DNA of 9,333 nucleotides from an uncultured Lachnospiraceae bacterium (GTDB lineage: Bacteria > Bacillota > Clostridia > Lachnospirales > Lachnospiraceae), in assembly GCA_946538445.1 (NCBI GenBank), contig CAMNGO010000068.1, forward strand, positions 1 through 9,333, in the 5' to 3' direction. How positions within the stretch are numbered: the first letter of the stretch is position 1; each line of letters begins with the position of its first letter. The position numbers and the translations under genes are program-made. The notes under the pieces are model-generated. The model did not search any database. It was not told the DNA's origin and saw only the letters and a program-made list of their open reading frames with translations. Below, piece after piece: positions 1 to 6,897 of the stretch.

Positions 1-928
1 CTTTCTGTTCTGTCAGCCTTGAGACAATTCCCATGGTGAAAGTATTCCCGTCTGCCGGCAATCCGGCCAGGCGCTGTAATGTCAGTTTGTTCTCCGGTCT
101 TCTCTCCATAAAATTCTCAACCCTATAATTATGGCTGATATGGCCGTCTGTCTCAGGATCATAGACCTTCCAGTCGATTCCATTGACGATTCCTGACAGA
201 TCGTTCCTGCGGAAATACAGAGTTTGGAACAATCCTTCCCCGTACTCCGGAGTCTGAATCTCACGGGCATAGGTCTCACTGACCGTAGTGATCTTATCTG
301 CATAGGCAATCCCACCTTTCAGCATATTGGCATTGCCATAATATTCCATCTTATCGTAGGTGAATACATCATCAGGCAGACCGGTGATATCTTTCATCCG
401 ATCAATATCGGTAGTACCCTGGAATTTGATATTGTGGATGGTCATAACAGATTTGATGCGTCGGTAATATGGATCCTGCTGATACATGGTTTTCAGGAAA
501 ACCGGGAGAAGCCCTGTCTGCCAGTCATGACAGTGTATGATATCCACCGGAATCTCCAGATAACTGAGCATCTCAAGTACAGCTTTACAGAAAAAAGCAA
601 ACTTTTCCACATCAAGCCATATATCATTATAAGGGGAATCCCCACAGTAGTAAAAAGAATTCCCTATGAAATAACAATCCATATCCTTAAGTTTCAGGTA
701 TCCGAGGTCCACCATACTCTCTCTCCAGCCAAGCTTTACCGGAAAAGAGAACAAAGTTGTCATCTGTTCCCGATACTCCGGCTGAATACATTCATATCCG
801 GGGATTACAAGACTGGTTTTGATTCCCAGCTTATTTATTTCCTCCGGAAGGGATCCTATGACCGAACCAAGTCCGCCGGTTTTGATAAATGGGGCGGATT
901 CCGCAGCTACAAACATTACATGCTTCAT
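1..928 (-). CDS. glgA: Glycogen synthase (ADP-glucose type, GT5), 3' end cut by window edge
   Basis: Transfers glucose from ADP-glucose to the non-reducing end of a growing alpha-1,4-glucan in the cytoplasm. I translated 309 codons without a stop; the family is about 480 residues, so the C-terminal Rossmann domain is missing beyond the left edge. The GT5 N-terminal domain is clear: KTGGL at residues 16-20 (nucleotide-sugar loop), HCHDWQTG at 132-139, TIHN at 163-166, TVSETYAREI around 215-224, and GIVNGID around 246-252. VSRLTEQK at 302-309 opens the second domain. The ATG at 926-928 has GAGGA (936-940) seven bases upstream. One oddity: Ser22 stands where the usual GlgA sequence has Asp (KTGGLxDV). 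The gene lies behind the symporter hairpin and has its own weak promoter. Family assignment is secure; whether it is the main or an accessory glycogen synthase is not. Confidence 0.93.
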   Translation of the reverse strand, partial: MKHVMFVAAESAPFIKTGGLGSVIGSLPEEINKLGIKTSLVIPGYECIQPEYREQMTTLFSFPVKLGWRESMVDLGYLKLKDMDCYFIGNSFYYCGDSPYNDIWLDVEKFAFFCKAVLEMLSYLEIPVDIIHCHDWQTGLLPVFLKTMYQQDPYYRRIKSVMTIHNIKFQGTTDIDRMKDITGLPDDVFTYDKMEYYGNANMLKGGIAYADKITTVSETYAREIQTPEYGEGLFQTLYFRRNDLSGIVNGIDWKVYDPETDGHISHNYRVENFMERRPENKLTLQRLAGLPADGNTFTMGIVSRLTEQK

Positions 929-971
929 ATACATATCCTCATTTCATCATTTCATTTAATGTCTACTTTAA

Positions 972-999
972 AGTATACAGCAAAAGTTAGAAATCTAAA
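972..999 (-). promoter_or_regulatory. Putative sigma-A promoter for glgA
   Basis: Reading the minus strand, a TTTAGA box (994-999) lies 16 bases before TATACT (972-977). This puts the transcription start near 965 and gives a leader of about 37 bases with a GAGGA ribosome binding site. The -35 box is weak (4 of 6 consensus bases) and the -10 is good. The -10 overlaps a palindrome, ACTTTAAAGT (965-974), that recurs at the symporter promoter. Predicted by eye only. Confidence 0.4.
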
Positions 1000-1025
1000 A
1001 CCATTAATCACAAAATCTCCTGTAA

Positions 1026-1063
1026 AGTAAGCCGGAGCCATGTTTCCATGGCTCCGGCTTACT
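1026..1063 (-). terminator. Perfect 17-bp hairpin after the symporter gene, probable terminator
   Basis: Positions 1026-1042 and 1047-1063 are exact inverted repeats of 17 bases, with a GC-rich core and a four-base loop. On the minus strand, the transcribed one here, the loop reads GAAA, a GNRA tetraloop closed by G-C. It lies 44 bases past the symporter stop and before the glgA promoter. The following tract is only TTTACAGGAGATTTTG, so the U-run is poor. It may act as an inefficient terminator or an mRNA 3'-end stabiliser rather than a full stop. Confidence 0.65.
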
Positions 1064-1106
1064 GCATAGCAAATACCTTATAAAGAAATGATGAAAAAAA
1101 GAAGAA

Positions 1107-2693
1107 TTAATCATTAAGACTTGTCTTGAAGGATACCTCATGTTTCACATCGTACCAGTCGAACATCTCATCTACTACCTTAGCATCCTGCTTGGCTGTA
1201 AACAAGCTGAAGAAGGGAACGATCACCAATCCGCCTACCATGGCAATGACACCGGAATTGATGGAAGATCTGAAGATGTATCCAAGTATCGGACCCCAGC
1301 CGCTTACATCCGTTCCGGAAAGAGTGATGATCATCTGCAGGATGGCAATTCCACATCCCCACACATAGCAGACTGCTGTTGCCGCTTTTGTGACGCCTTT
1401 CCAGTATAAGCCATAGAGGAATGGTGCCAGGAATGCACCTGCCAAAGCTCCCCATGATACACCCATCATCTGAGCGATGAAAGTCACTTCCGGATGAGCA
1501 TCCTTGAAGATGGCGATGATGGCAGAGACCACGATAAAAAATACGATAAAGATCTGCATGGTTCTTACCTGTTTCTTGTCATCCATTTCTTTCTTGGACG
1601 CCACTTTGATTACATCCAGAGTAAAAGTGGATGATGATGTCAGAACCAGAGAAGACAAGGTTGACATGGAAGCCGATAATACCAGCACGATAACGATGGC
1701 TATTACGAATGCCGGAAGTGTAGATAACATATTCGGGATAATGGTATCAAACAAAGGTTTTCCCGTCACTTCATTGTAAGCGATCTTATCTGCGTACAGT
1801 CTTCCGAAACCACCAAGGAAGTAACATCCGCCGGCCACGATGATGGCAAATACCGTGGAGATGATGGTTCCTTTCTGGATATCGTGCTCGCTCTTGATGG
1901 CGTAAAACTTACCGACCATCTGAGGAAGACCCCAGGTTCCCAGAGATGTAAGCATTACTACAAATAACAGGGCCAGAGGATCCGGACCAAGAAATGAAGT
2001 AAATGCTCCGCCTGACCAGCCTTCACATTCTACTGCAGATAATTTCTGCATGGTCAGGAGTAAGCCACCGTTCTGTTTCAAAACAGAAAAGATAACAGCG
2101 CTGATACCGAAGAGCATGATGATTCCCTGAATAAAGTCATTGATGGCAGTAGCCATATATCCGCCTATGATTACGTAGATGCCGGTCAGGATGGCCATAA
2201 CGATGATAACAACGTAATAAGGAACATTAAAAGCCATTCCGAAGAGACTGGACAGACCATTATACAAAGATGCGGTATAAGGAATCAGGAAAATAAATAC
2301 AATCACGGAAGCAGCCACCTTAAGCGGTGTTGACTCAAAACGCTTTCCGAAGAAGTCCGGCATGGTCTTGGCATCCAGATGCTGGGTCATGATTCTGGTA
2401 CGTCTTCCCAGAACATTCCATGCCAGCAGGGATCCGATAAATGCATTGCCCAGACCTGCCCAGGTACTGGACATACCAAAATTCCATCCGAACTGTCCGG
2501 CGTAACCTACGAAGATAACGGCGGAAAAATAAGAAGTACCGAATGCAAAGGCAGTGAGCCAGGGTCCTACGGACCTTCCGCCTAACACGAATCCGTTAAC
2601 ATCCGTTGCATGTTTTCTGGTGCTATATCCTACATAAAGCATCACTCCGAAAAAGATGACCAATAGGATTGCACTCAATACTTCTTTTGACAT
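1107..2693 (-). CDS. Sodium:solute symporter family (SSS/SLC5) transporter, substrate unknown
   Basis: A 528-residue, very hydrophobic membrane protein with about 13 predicted helices, the usual size and topology for the LeuT-fold SSS family, which uses the Na+ gradient to import amino acids, sugars, carboxylates or vitamins. Family marks: GGRSVGPW (38-45) before the first broken core helix, GGYMATAINDFIQG (177-190) matching the GG...D..QG motif, and SASMSTLSSLVLTSSS (340-355), where the Ser-Met-Ser-Thr stretch corresponds to the PutP Na+ site on TM8. The tail after about 500 is short and charged. The ATG at 2691-2693 has GGGAGGAAA (2700-2708) at good spacing. It has its own strong promoter and a structured leader, and the ligase upstream ends in a terminator, so it is probably transcribed alone. 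Its position beside an acyl-CoA ligase suggests carboxylate or amino-acid uptake, but sequence alone does not fix the substrate. Confidence 0.9.
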   Translation of the reverse strand: MSKEVLSAILLVIFFGVMLYVGYSTRKHATDVNGFVLGGRSVGPWLTAFAFGTSYFSAVIFVGYAGQFGWNFGMSSTWAGLGNAFIGSLLAWNVLGRRTRIMTQHLDAKTMPDFFGKRFESTPLKVAASVIVFIFLIPYTASLYNGLSSLFGMAFNVPYYVVIIVMAILTGIYVIIGGYMATAINDFIQGIIMLFGISAVIFSVLKQNGGLLLTMQKLSAVECEGWSGGAFTSFLGPDPLALLFVVMLTSLGTWGLPQMVGKFYAIKSEHDIQKGTIISTVFAIIVAGGCYFLGGFGRLYADKIAYNEVTGKPLFDTIIPNMLSTLPAFVIAIVIVLVLSASMSTLSSLVLTSSSTFTLDVIKVASKKEMDDKKQVRTMQIFIVFFIVVSAIIAIFKDAHPEVTFIAQMMGVSWGALAGAFLAPFLYGLYWKGVTKAATAVCYVWGCGIAILQMIITLSGTDVSGWGPILGYIFRSSINSGVIAMVGGLVIVPFFSLFTAKQDAKVVDEMFDWYDVKHEVSFKTSLND

Positions 2694-2702
2694 AACTACT
2701 TT

Positions 2703-2708
2703 CCTCCC
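2703..2708 (-). promoter_or_regulatory. Strong RBS of the symporter gene, preceded by a U9 run
   Basis: GGGAGG on the minus strand lies nine bases before the ATG at 2693. Immediately 5' of it in the mRNA is a run of nine U (2709-2717), an unstructured tract that should keep the ribosome binding site accessible. Confidence 0.7.
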
Positions 2709-2740
2709 AAAAAAAAATAATTTAATGCACTTCTCAAATT

Positions 2741-2774
2741 CAACACTTTATATATTAAATACTTTAAAGTGCTG
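2741..2774 (-). promoter_or_regulatory. 5'-terminal leader stem-loop of the symporter mRNA
   Basis: In the minus-strand RNA, CAGCACUUUA (2774-2765) can pair with UAAAGUGUUG (2750-2741): ten pairs including one G-U, with a 14-base loop. The stem begins almost exactly at the predicted start (about 2773), so it would cap the 5' end of the mRNA. The same 5' arm can instead pair GCACUU with AAGUGC at 2727-2732. The segment also contains the palindrome ACTTTAAAGT (2761-2770), so it could work as a DNA operator instead. No known riboswitch class was recognised. Confidence 0.4.
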
Positions 2775-2779
2775 AAGTT

Positions 2780-2808
2780 ACTATAACTTATCTTCTTCTT
2801 TTTGTCAA
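2780..2808 (-). promoter_or_regulatory. Strong sigma-A promoter for the symporter gene
   Basis: On the minus strand a perfect -35 TTGACA (2803-2808) is followed after exactly 17 bases by -10 TATAGT (2780-2785, 5 of 6). The start would be near 2773, giving a leader of about 80 bases. This is the best-matched promoter in the window and supports the symporter as its own transcription unit. Confidence 0.75.
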
Positions 2809-2828
2809 CCTATATTTAAAATAAGTTC

Positions 2829-2881
2829 AAAAAAATAAAGAAACTGCCATATCAGCTTTTGTCAGAAGGCTGATATGGCAG
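2829..2881 (-). terminator. Rho-independent terminator of the acyl-CoA synthetase gene
   Basis: Exact 13-base inverted repeats at 2844-2856 and 2869-2881, extendable by three further pairs, are followed on the minus strand by a U-rich tract (TTTCTTTATTTTTTTG). It begins about 28 bases past the ligase stop codon. A classic intrinsic terminator that separates the ligase from the symporter. Confidence 0.88.
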
Positions 2882-2909
2882 ATATGATACTTATTTTCCA
2901 GGGATAAGA

Positions 2910-4544
2910 TTATCCACGGTTCTGTTGTTCTACAAGCTTTTCTGCACCGTATTTCCTACGGAGGGCTGGTTTTTCAATCTTGCCTGTCGCATTTCTGGGA
3001 ACATCGGCAAAGATGATCCTCTTAGGACGTTTGTAACGGGGGAGTTTATGGCAGAACTGCTCAATCTCCTCCTCGGTACATTCCATACCCGGAATCACCT
3101 GGATGATGGCACCTGTGATCTCACCCAGTCTTTTATCCGGCAATCCGATCACTGCCACATCGGAAATCTTGGGATAAGCAGTGAGGAAATTCTCAATCTG
3201 GACCGGATAGATATTCTCTCCGCCGGAAATGATAACGTCCTTCTTACGATCAACCAGGAAATAGAAACCGTCTTCATCCTGCATAGCCATATCACCGGTA
3301 AAGAGCCAGCCGTCCTTCAATGTCTCGGCTGTAGCCACCGGATCGTTATAATAACAGGTCATGACACCGGGTCCTTTGACACAGAGTTCTCCTACCTCAC
3401 CCTGTTCTACCAGTTTTCCCTCTTCGTCCACAATCTTACACTCCCAGCGATATCCCGGGATGCCGATTGCTCCGACTTTATGGATATTTTCCATACCAAG
3501 ATGAACACATCCCGGGCCGGTGGATTCGGATAAACCGTAATTGGTATCATAATCATGGTGCGGGAAATATTCCTTCCAGTGACGGATTAATGACGGAGGT
3601 ACCGGTTGGGCACCGATATGCATGAGTCTCCACTGATCCAGTTTATAATCTTTCAGTTTCAGTTCTCCCGAATCCAGTTTTTCAAGGATCTCCTGAGCCC
3701 ACGGAACCAGGAGCCATACGATGGTACACTGCTCTTCCGACACGGCGTTCAGAATGATCTGAGGAGAAGTACCGATCAGGATTACTGCTTTGGCACCGGC
3801 ACAGAGACATCCCATCCAGTGGAACTTGGCACCGGTGTGGTAGAGAGGCGGAATACAGAGGAAGTTATCCCCTCTTCCGATCTCATGATGTTTCTGTTCC
3901 ATCTGTGCAGCCTGAAGGAGGCTTTCGTGATTGTGCAGGATTGCTTTCGGAAAACCTGTGGTTCCGGAAGAGAAATAAATGGCAGCGTCATCTTCGTCAT
4001 CCAGACGGATTAAAGGGGCCTGACTGGAAGCATCAGCCACCAGTGCATGATAACTCTCCGCGAAAGTAGGACAGCCGTCACCCACGTAGATCAGCAGTCT
4101 GGATTGGATTTCTTCCTCGATGGACTCCAGACGCCCGATAAACTCATTACCAAACAGAAGAACCTGTACTTCGGCAAGGTCCAGACAGTATTTTATCTCA
4201 TCAGCTGAAAAACGGAAATTGAAAGGCACTGCAATGGCGCCGGTCTTCAGGATACCGAAATAGATGGGAAGCCATTCCAGACAGTTAAACATAAGGATTG
4301 CGACCCTGTCACCCTTCTTCACTCCTTTCGCAAGAAGCATATTGGCTACACGGTTTGCCTTTTCATCAAAGACACTCCAGGTTATCTCCCGGCGGTACGG
4401 CTGATCAACCATATGCTGAACCAGGTCATACTCTTTCCAGGTCACTCTCTTTACATGCTCAGTCACGGTTGGATTGAGCTCTACCAAAGCCACTTCTTCT
4501 CCATACAGTTTATGATTTCTTTCCAATAAATCTGTTACCGGCAT
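2910..4544 (-). CDS. AMP-forming acyl-CoA synthetase (class I adenylate-forming enzyme)
   Basis: Activates a carboxylic acid with ATP to the acyl-AMP and then to the acyl-CoA thioester. The 544 residues carry the full ANL motif set: A3 YFSSGTTGFPK (190-200), A5 YGLSES (336-341), A7 GWLFTGD (412-418), the A8 hinge DRKKDVIISGGENIYP (432-447), and A10 PRNATGK with the adenylation Lys522. Length and motifs fit the FadD/MenE-like class rather than the shorter PaaK phenylacetate-CoA ligases. I chose the ATG at 4542-4544 because AAGGGAG (4554-4560) lies nine bases upstream; an in-frame ATG at 4605-4607 has no ribosome binding site and sits at or before the predicted transcription starts. It is divergent from the aminotransferase operon and near iorAB, so an aryl-acetate or other acid derived from an amino acid is a plausible substrate (inference). 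The N-terminus carries an extra segment with two similar TW..(F/Y)D elements (residues 31-40 and 51-60). Confidence 0.9.
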   Translation of the reverse strand: MPVTDLLERNHKLYGEEVALVELNPTVTEHVKRVTWKEYDLVQHMVDQPYRREITWSVFDEKANRVANMLLAKGVKKGDRVAILMFNCLEWLPIYFGILKTGAIAVPFNFRFSADEIKYCLDLAEVQVLLFGNEFIGRLESIEEEIQSRLLIYVGDGCPTFAESYHALVADASSQAPLIRLDDEDDAAIYFSSGTTGFPKAILHNHESLLQAAQMEQKHHEIGRGDNFLCIPPLYHTGAKFHWMGCLCAGAKAVILIGTSPQIILNAVSEEQCTIVWLLVPWAQEILEKLDSGELKLKDYKLDQWRLMHIGAQPVPPSLIRHWKEYFPHHDYDTNYGLSESTGPGCVHLGMENIHKVGAIGIPGYRWECKIVDEEGKLVEQGEVGELCVKGPGVMTCYYNDPVATAETLKDGWLFTGDMAMQDEDGFYFLVDRKKDVIISGGENIYPVQIENFLTAYPKISDVAVIGLPDKRLGEITGAIIQVIPGMECTEEEIEQFCHKLPRYKRPKRIIFADVPRNATGKIEKPALRRKYGAEKLVEQQNRG

Positions 4545-4574
4545 CTTTATAATCTCCCTTACTATAACATCACT

Positions 4575-4603
4575 TTTATACTTTATACCTTTTATTGTGT
4601 AAA
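4575..4603 (-). promoter_or_regulatory. Putative promoter P1 for the acyl-CoA synthetase gene
   Basis: TTTACA (4598-4603), 17 bases, TATAAA (4575-4580) on the minus strand: 5 of 6 matches in each box. The start would be near 4568, giving a short leader of about 24 bases that carries the AAGGGAG ribosome binding site. This start would exclude the upstream in-frame ATG at 4607. Confidence 0.5.
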
Positions 4604-4613
4604 GCATAAGTGT

Positions 4614-4642
4614 AAAATATCACATTGTGGAAGAATTGTCAA
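4614..4642 (-). promoter_or_regulatory. Putative promoter P2 for the acyl-CoA synthetase gene
   Basis: A perfect TTGACA (4637-4642) and TATTTT (4614-4619, 4 of 6) are separated by 17 bases on the minus strand. The start falls near 4607. It is in tandem with the closer promoter at 4575-4603; either or both may be used. Confidence 0.45.
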
Positions 4643-4681
4643 TATCAAGCTATTTCTTTCAAATTTTCTGACACAAGATTA

Positions 4682-4710
4682 CTGGCATATCCTACCATCT
4701 GTGTTATAAT
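4682..4710 (+). promoter_or_regulatory. Extended -10 promoter for the aminotransferase-amidohydrolase operon
   Basis: TGTTATAAT at 4702-4710 is a consensus -10 (TATAAT, 4705-4710) with the TGn extension. CTGGCA (4682-4687, 4 of 6) lies 17 bases upstream. The start is near 4717, leaving a leader of about 80 bases. It faces away from the ligase promoters, so 4545-4797 is a divergent control region. Confidence 0.65.
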
Positions 4711-4797
4711 GTTCAGTGTTATCACATTAAATATTCTGCCTGACATAGACAGTCTGCAGGTAATGAATCAAATCATATAAGAAAAGAGGACCATAAT

Positions 4798-5985
4798 ATG
4801 TTAAATGAAAGAATGGTAGGATTGGGGACTCAGCGTTCCGTGATCCGTGAACTGTTTGAATTCGGAAAAAAACGTGCCGCAGAGGTAGGCGCTGAGAATG
4901 TATTTGATTTCTCCATCGGTAATCCCAGCGTTCCTGCTCCGGACCAGGTCAATGAGACTGCAATCCGTCTGATCCGGGAGATGGATCCGGTTATCCTGCA
5001 TGGTTATACCAGTGCCCAGGGAGATGCAGGGGCAAGAAAAATGATCGCAGACTCTATAAAAAAACGTTTTGATTTTGAAGTAAATGCGGATAACCTTTAC
5101 ATTACGGTGGGCGCTGCCGCAGGACTGTGCTGTTGTCTTAACGGTCTGTGCAATCCCGGGGACGAGGTAATCGTATTTGCTCCTTATTTCCCGGAATATA
5201 AAGTATTTATCGAAGGAGCCGGTGCCTGCATGAAGCTGATTCCGGCGGATGTGGAGGCTTTCCAGATTGATTTCCAGGCTCTGGAGGATGCCATCGGTCC
5301 TAAGACGAAGGCTGTGATCGTCAACTCTCCCAACAACCCCAGCGGATGTGTTTACTCGGAGGAGACCATTAAGAAGCTGGCTGATCTGCTGTCCGCAAAA
5401 TCTGCCAAATACGGGGAGCCTATCTTCATCATCGCTGATGAACCCTACCGGGAGATCGCCTTTGACGGCACTTTTGTTCCATACATACCGAAATATTATG
5501 ATAATACTCTGGTCTGCTACTCCTGGTCAAAATCCCTCTCCCTTCCCGGTGAGCGTCTGGGATACATTATGGTTTCAGACCGGGTTACCGATCATGAGCT
5601 GGTATATGCAGCCTGTGCCGGCGCCGGCCGTTCCCTGGGCTATGTGAATGCACCGGGATTGTTCCAGAGAGTCTGTGCGAACTGTGCCGATCTCACTGCC
5701 GATATCTCTATCTATGAGACCAACCGTAACCTCCTGGTAAATGGATTGCGTGATCTTGGCTATCATGTGGTGGAACCGGGCGGAACCTTCTATATGTTCC
5801 CCAGAACCCTGATTGAGGACGATATCGCTTTCTGTGAGAAAGCCAAAGATTTCAACCTGTTGATCGTGCCTGGTACCGGTTTTGGCTGCCCGGGACATAC
5901 CAGAATCTCTTACTGTGTACCTACTGAAGTAGCAAAAAGATCTCTGAAAGCTTTTGCTGACCTGGCTGATTTCTATAAGAAATGA
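4798..5985 (+). CDS. PLP-dependent aminotransferase, class I/II (fold type I)
   Basis: Moves an amino group between an amino acid and a 2-oxoacid using pyridoxal phosphate. At 395 residues it is normal length for the AspAT-like family. Visible active-site signature: GYTSAQGDAGAR (69-80), PNNPSG (178-183) with the cofactor-contacting Asn180, IADEPY (212-217) with Asp214 and Tyr217, SWSKSLSLPGERLGY (242-256) with Schiff-base Lys245, and HTRISY (367-372) with Arg369 for the substrate alpha-carboxylate. The ATG at 4798 follows AGAGGA (4785-4790) by seven bases. It leads an operon with the amidohydrolase 34 bases downstream and lies between an acyl-CoA ligase and IorAB, so an aromatic or branched amino acid to 2-oxoacid reaction is likely (inference). 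The exact substrate cannot be read from the sequence; an annotation such as aspartate aminotransferase would be over-specific. A Cys-rich patch (residues 111-113, 118) is unusual but of unknown meaning. Confidence 0.92.
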   Translation: MLNERMVGLGTQRSVIRELFEFGKKRAAEVGAENVFDFSIGNPSVPAPDQVNETAIRLIREMDPVILHGYTSAQGDAGARKMIADSIKKRFDFEVNADNLYITVGAAAGLCCCLNGLCNPGDEVIVFAPYFPEYKVFIEGAGACMKLIPADVEAFQIDFQALEDAIGPKTKAVIVNSPNNPSGCVYSEETIKKLADLLSAKSAKYGEPIFIIADEPYREIAFDGTFVPYIPKYYDNTLVCYSWSKSLSLPGERLGYIMVSDRVTDHELVYAACAGAGRSLGYVNAPGLFQRVCANCADLTADISIYETNRNLLVNGLRDLGYHVVEPGGTFYMFPRTLIEDDIAFCEKAKDFNLLIVPGTGFGCPGHTRISYCVPTEVAKRSLKAFADLADFYKK

Positions 5986-6019
5986 TCAGGATTGAAACAA
6001 AAGATCAGGAGGTAGTTTT

Positions 6020-6871
6020 GTGATTATTGATTTTCACGTACACACTTTTCCAAAGGCTGTTGCAGAAAAAGCCATCGATATCATAGGAAGAGAAAAAGCC
6101 AGAATCCAGCCTTTTACCGACGGTACACCGGAAGGACTGGTGGAAAGCATGAAAAAGGCAGGGATTAGTTACTCTGTTAACCTTCCGGTTCCCACCAATA
6201 TGAAGCAGGTAGTGAAACTCAATCGGCTGGCCATAGAGACAAAGGAAGAAAACAATAGAAGGGGAATCATTAATTTTGGGGGAATTCACCCCCTCTATGA
6301 AGATTATAAAGGGATTCTTAAAGATTTGGCTTCCCATGGAATCCGTGGGATCAAAATCCATCCGGCCTTTATGGATATGGAAGTTGATGATATTCGTTTT
6401 CTAAGAGTGATCGACTATGCATCGGAACTTGACCTGGCTGTTCTTGCACACACAGGAATAGAGCTGGCAAACCATGAGAAGAATTACTGTTCTGTAGAAG
6501 GAATTCTTAACGTAGTTGACCAGGTACATCCAAAGACTTTTATCCTGGCCCATATGGGTAATCTTGGCGGATGGGAGGATGTGGAGAAGTACCTGTGCGG
6601 TGCTCCCGTATGGCTGGACACTTCCTTTTCCCTTGGGAAAATATACCGTCATCCTAAGGCGGACCAGGCTCCTTTTATGGAGGATAAATTAAATGGAAAG
6701 GATTTCACCAGAATAGCCAGAAAGCACGGTCTGGACCGAATCCTTTTTGGAACGGACTCACCCTGGGGAGATCAGACGATCGAAATTAATATGGTGAAGG
6801 CTCTGGACTTTACCGAGAAGGAATTTGATCAGATTTTCTCTGAAAACGCCAGGAAGATTTTAAAAATATAA
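6020..6871 (+). CDS. Metal-dependent amidohydrolase, COG2159/amidohydrolase-2 (PF04909)-like, function unknown
   Basis: A 283-residue TIM-barrel metal enzyme of the superfamily that holds hydrolases and non-oxidative decarboxylases (ACMSD, gamma-resorcylate decarboxylase). Seen: the N-terminal DFHVH pair (His6, His8), GIKIHP (110-115), AHTGIE (143-148, His144), AHMGN (177-181, His178), and FGTDSPWG (243-250) with the catalytic/metal Asp246. These are the expected metal and acid-base positions, so it should be active. It starts at GTG (6020-6022); AGGAGG at 6007-6012 lies seven bases upstream and the HxH motif follows directly, so no earlier start is needed. It is second in an operon with the aminotransferase. 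Its reaction is unknown: it might release an amino acid or aryl acid from a conjugate, or decarboxylate an aromatic or oxo-acid intermediate. Both are guesses from context. Confidence 0.85.
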   Translation: MIIDFHVHTFPKAVAEKAIDIIGREKARIQPFTDGTPEGLVESMKKAGISYSVNLPVPTNMKQVVKLNRLAIETKEENNRRGIINFGGIHPLYEDYKGILKDLASHGIRGIKIHPAFMDMEVDDIRFLRVIDYASELDLAVLAHTGIELANHEKNYCSVEGILNVVDQVHPKTFILAHMGNLGGWEDVEKYLCGAPVWLDTSFSLGKIYRHPKADQAPFMEDKLNGKDFTRIARKHGLDRILFGTDSPWGDQTIEINMVKALDFTEKEFDQIFSENARKILKI

Positions 6872-6897
6872 TCTTTAAATTACTAGTGTACATCCAC

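Noticed and set aside
224..1030. Plus-strand open frame of 268 codons
   Set aside because: It is antisense to glgA, whose minus-strand translation shows the GT5 motifs; the plus-strand protein has no recognisable domain and no ribosome binding site was seen.
2925..3533. Plus-strand open frame of 202 codons over the acyl-CoA synthetase
   Set aside because: Antisense shadow of a gene with intact A3-A10 motifs; its translation looks low-quality, with no family resemblance.
4545..4607. Longer N-terminus of the acyl-CoA synthetase from the ATG at 4607
   Set aside because: No ribosome binding site before it, it sits at or upstream of both predicted transcription starts, and the added 21 residues do not look like family sequence; the ATG at 4544 has AAGGGAG at nine bases.
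4711..4797. Riboswitch or T-box in the aminotransferase leader
   Set aside because: The leader is only about 80 bases, with no T-box sequence, no terminator/antiterminator pair and no recognised aptamer core.
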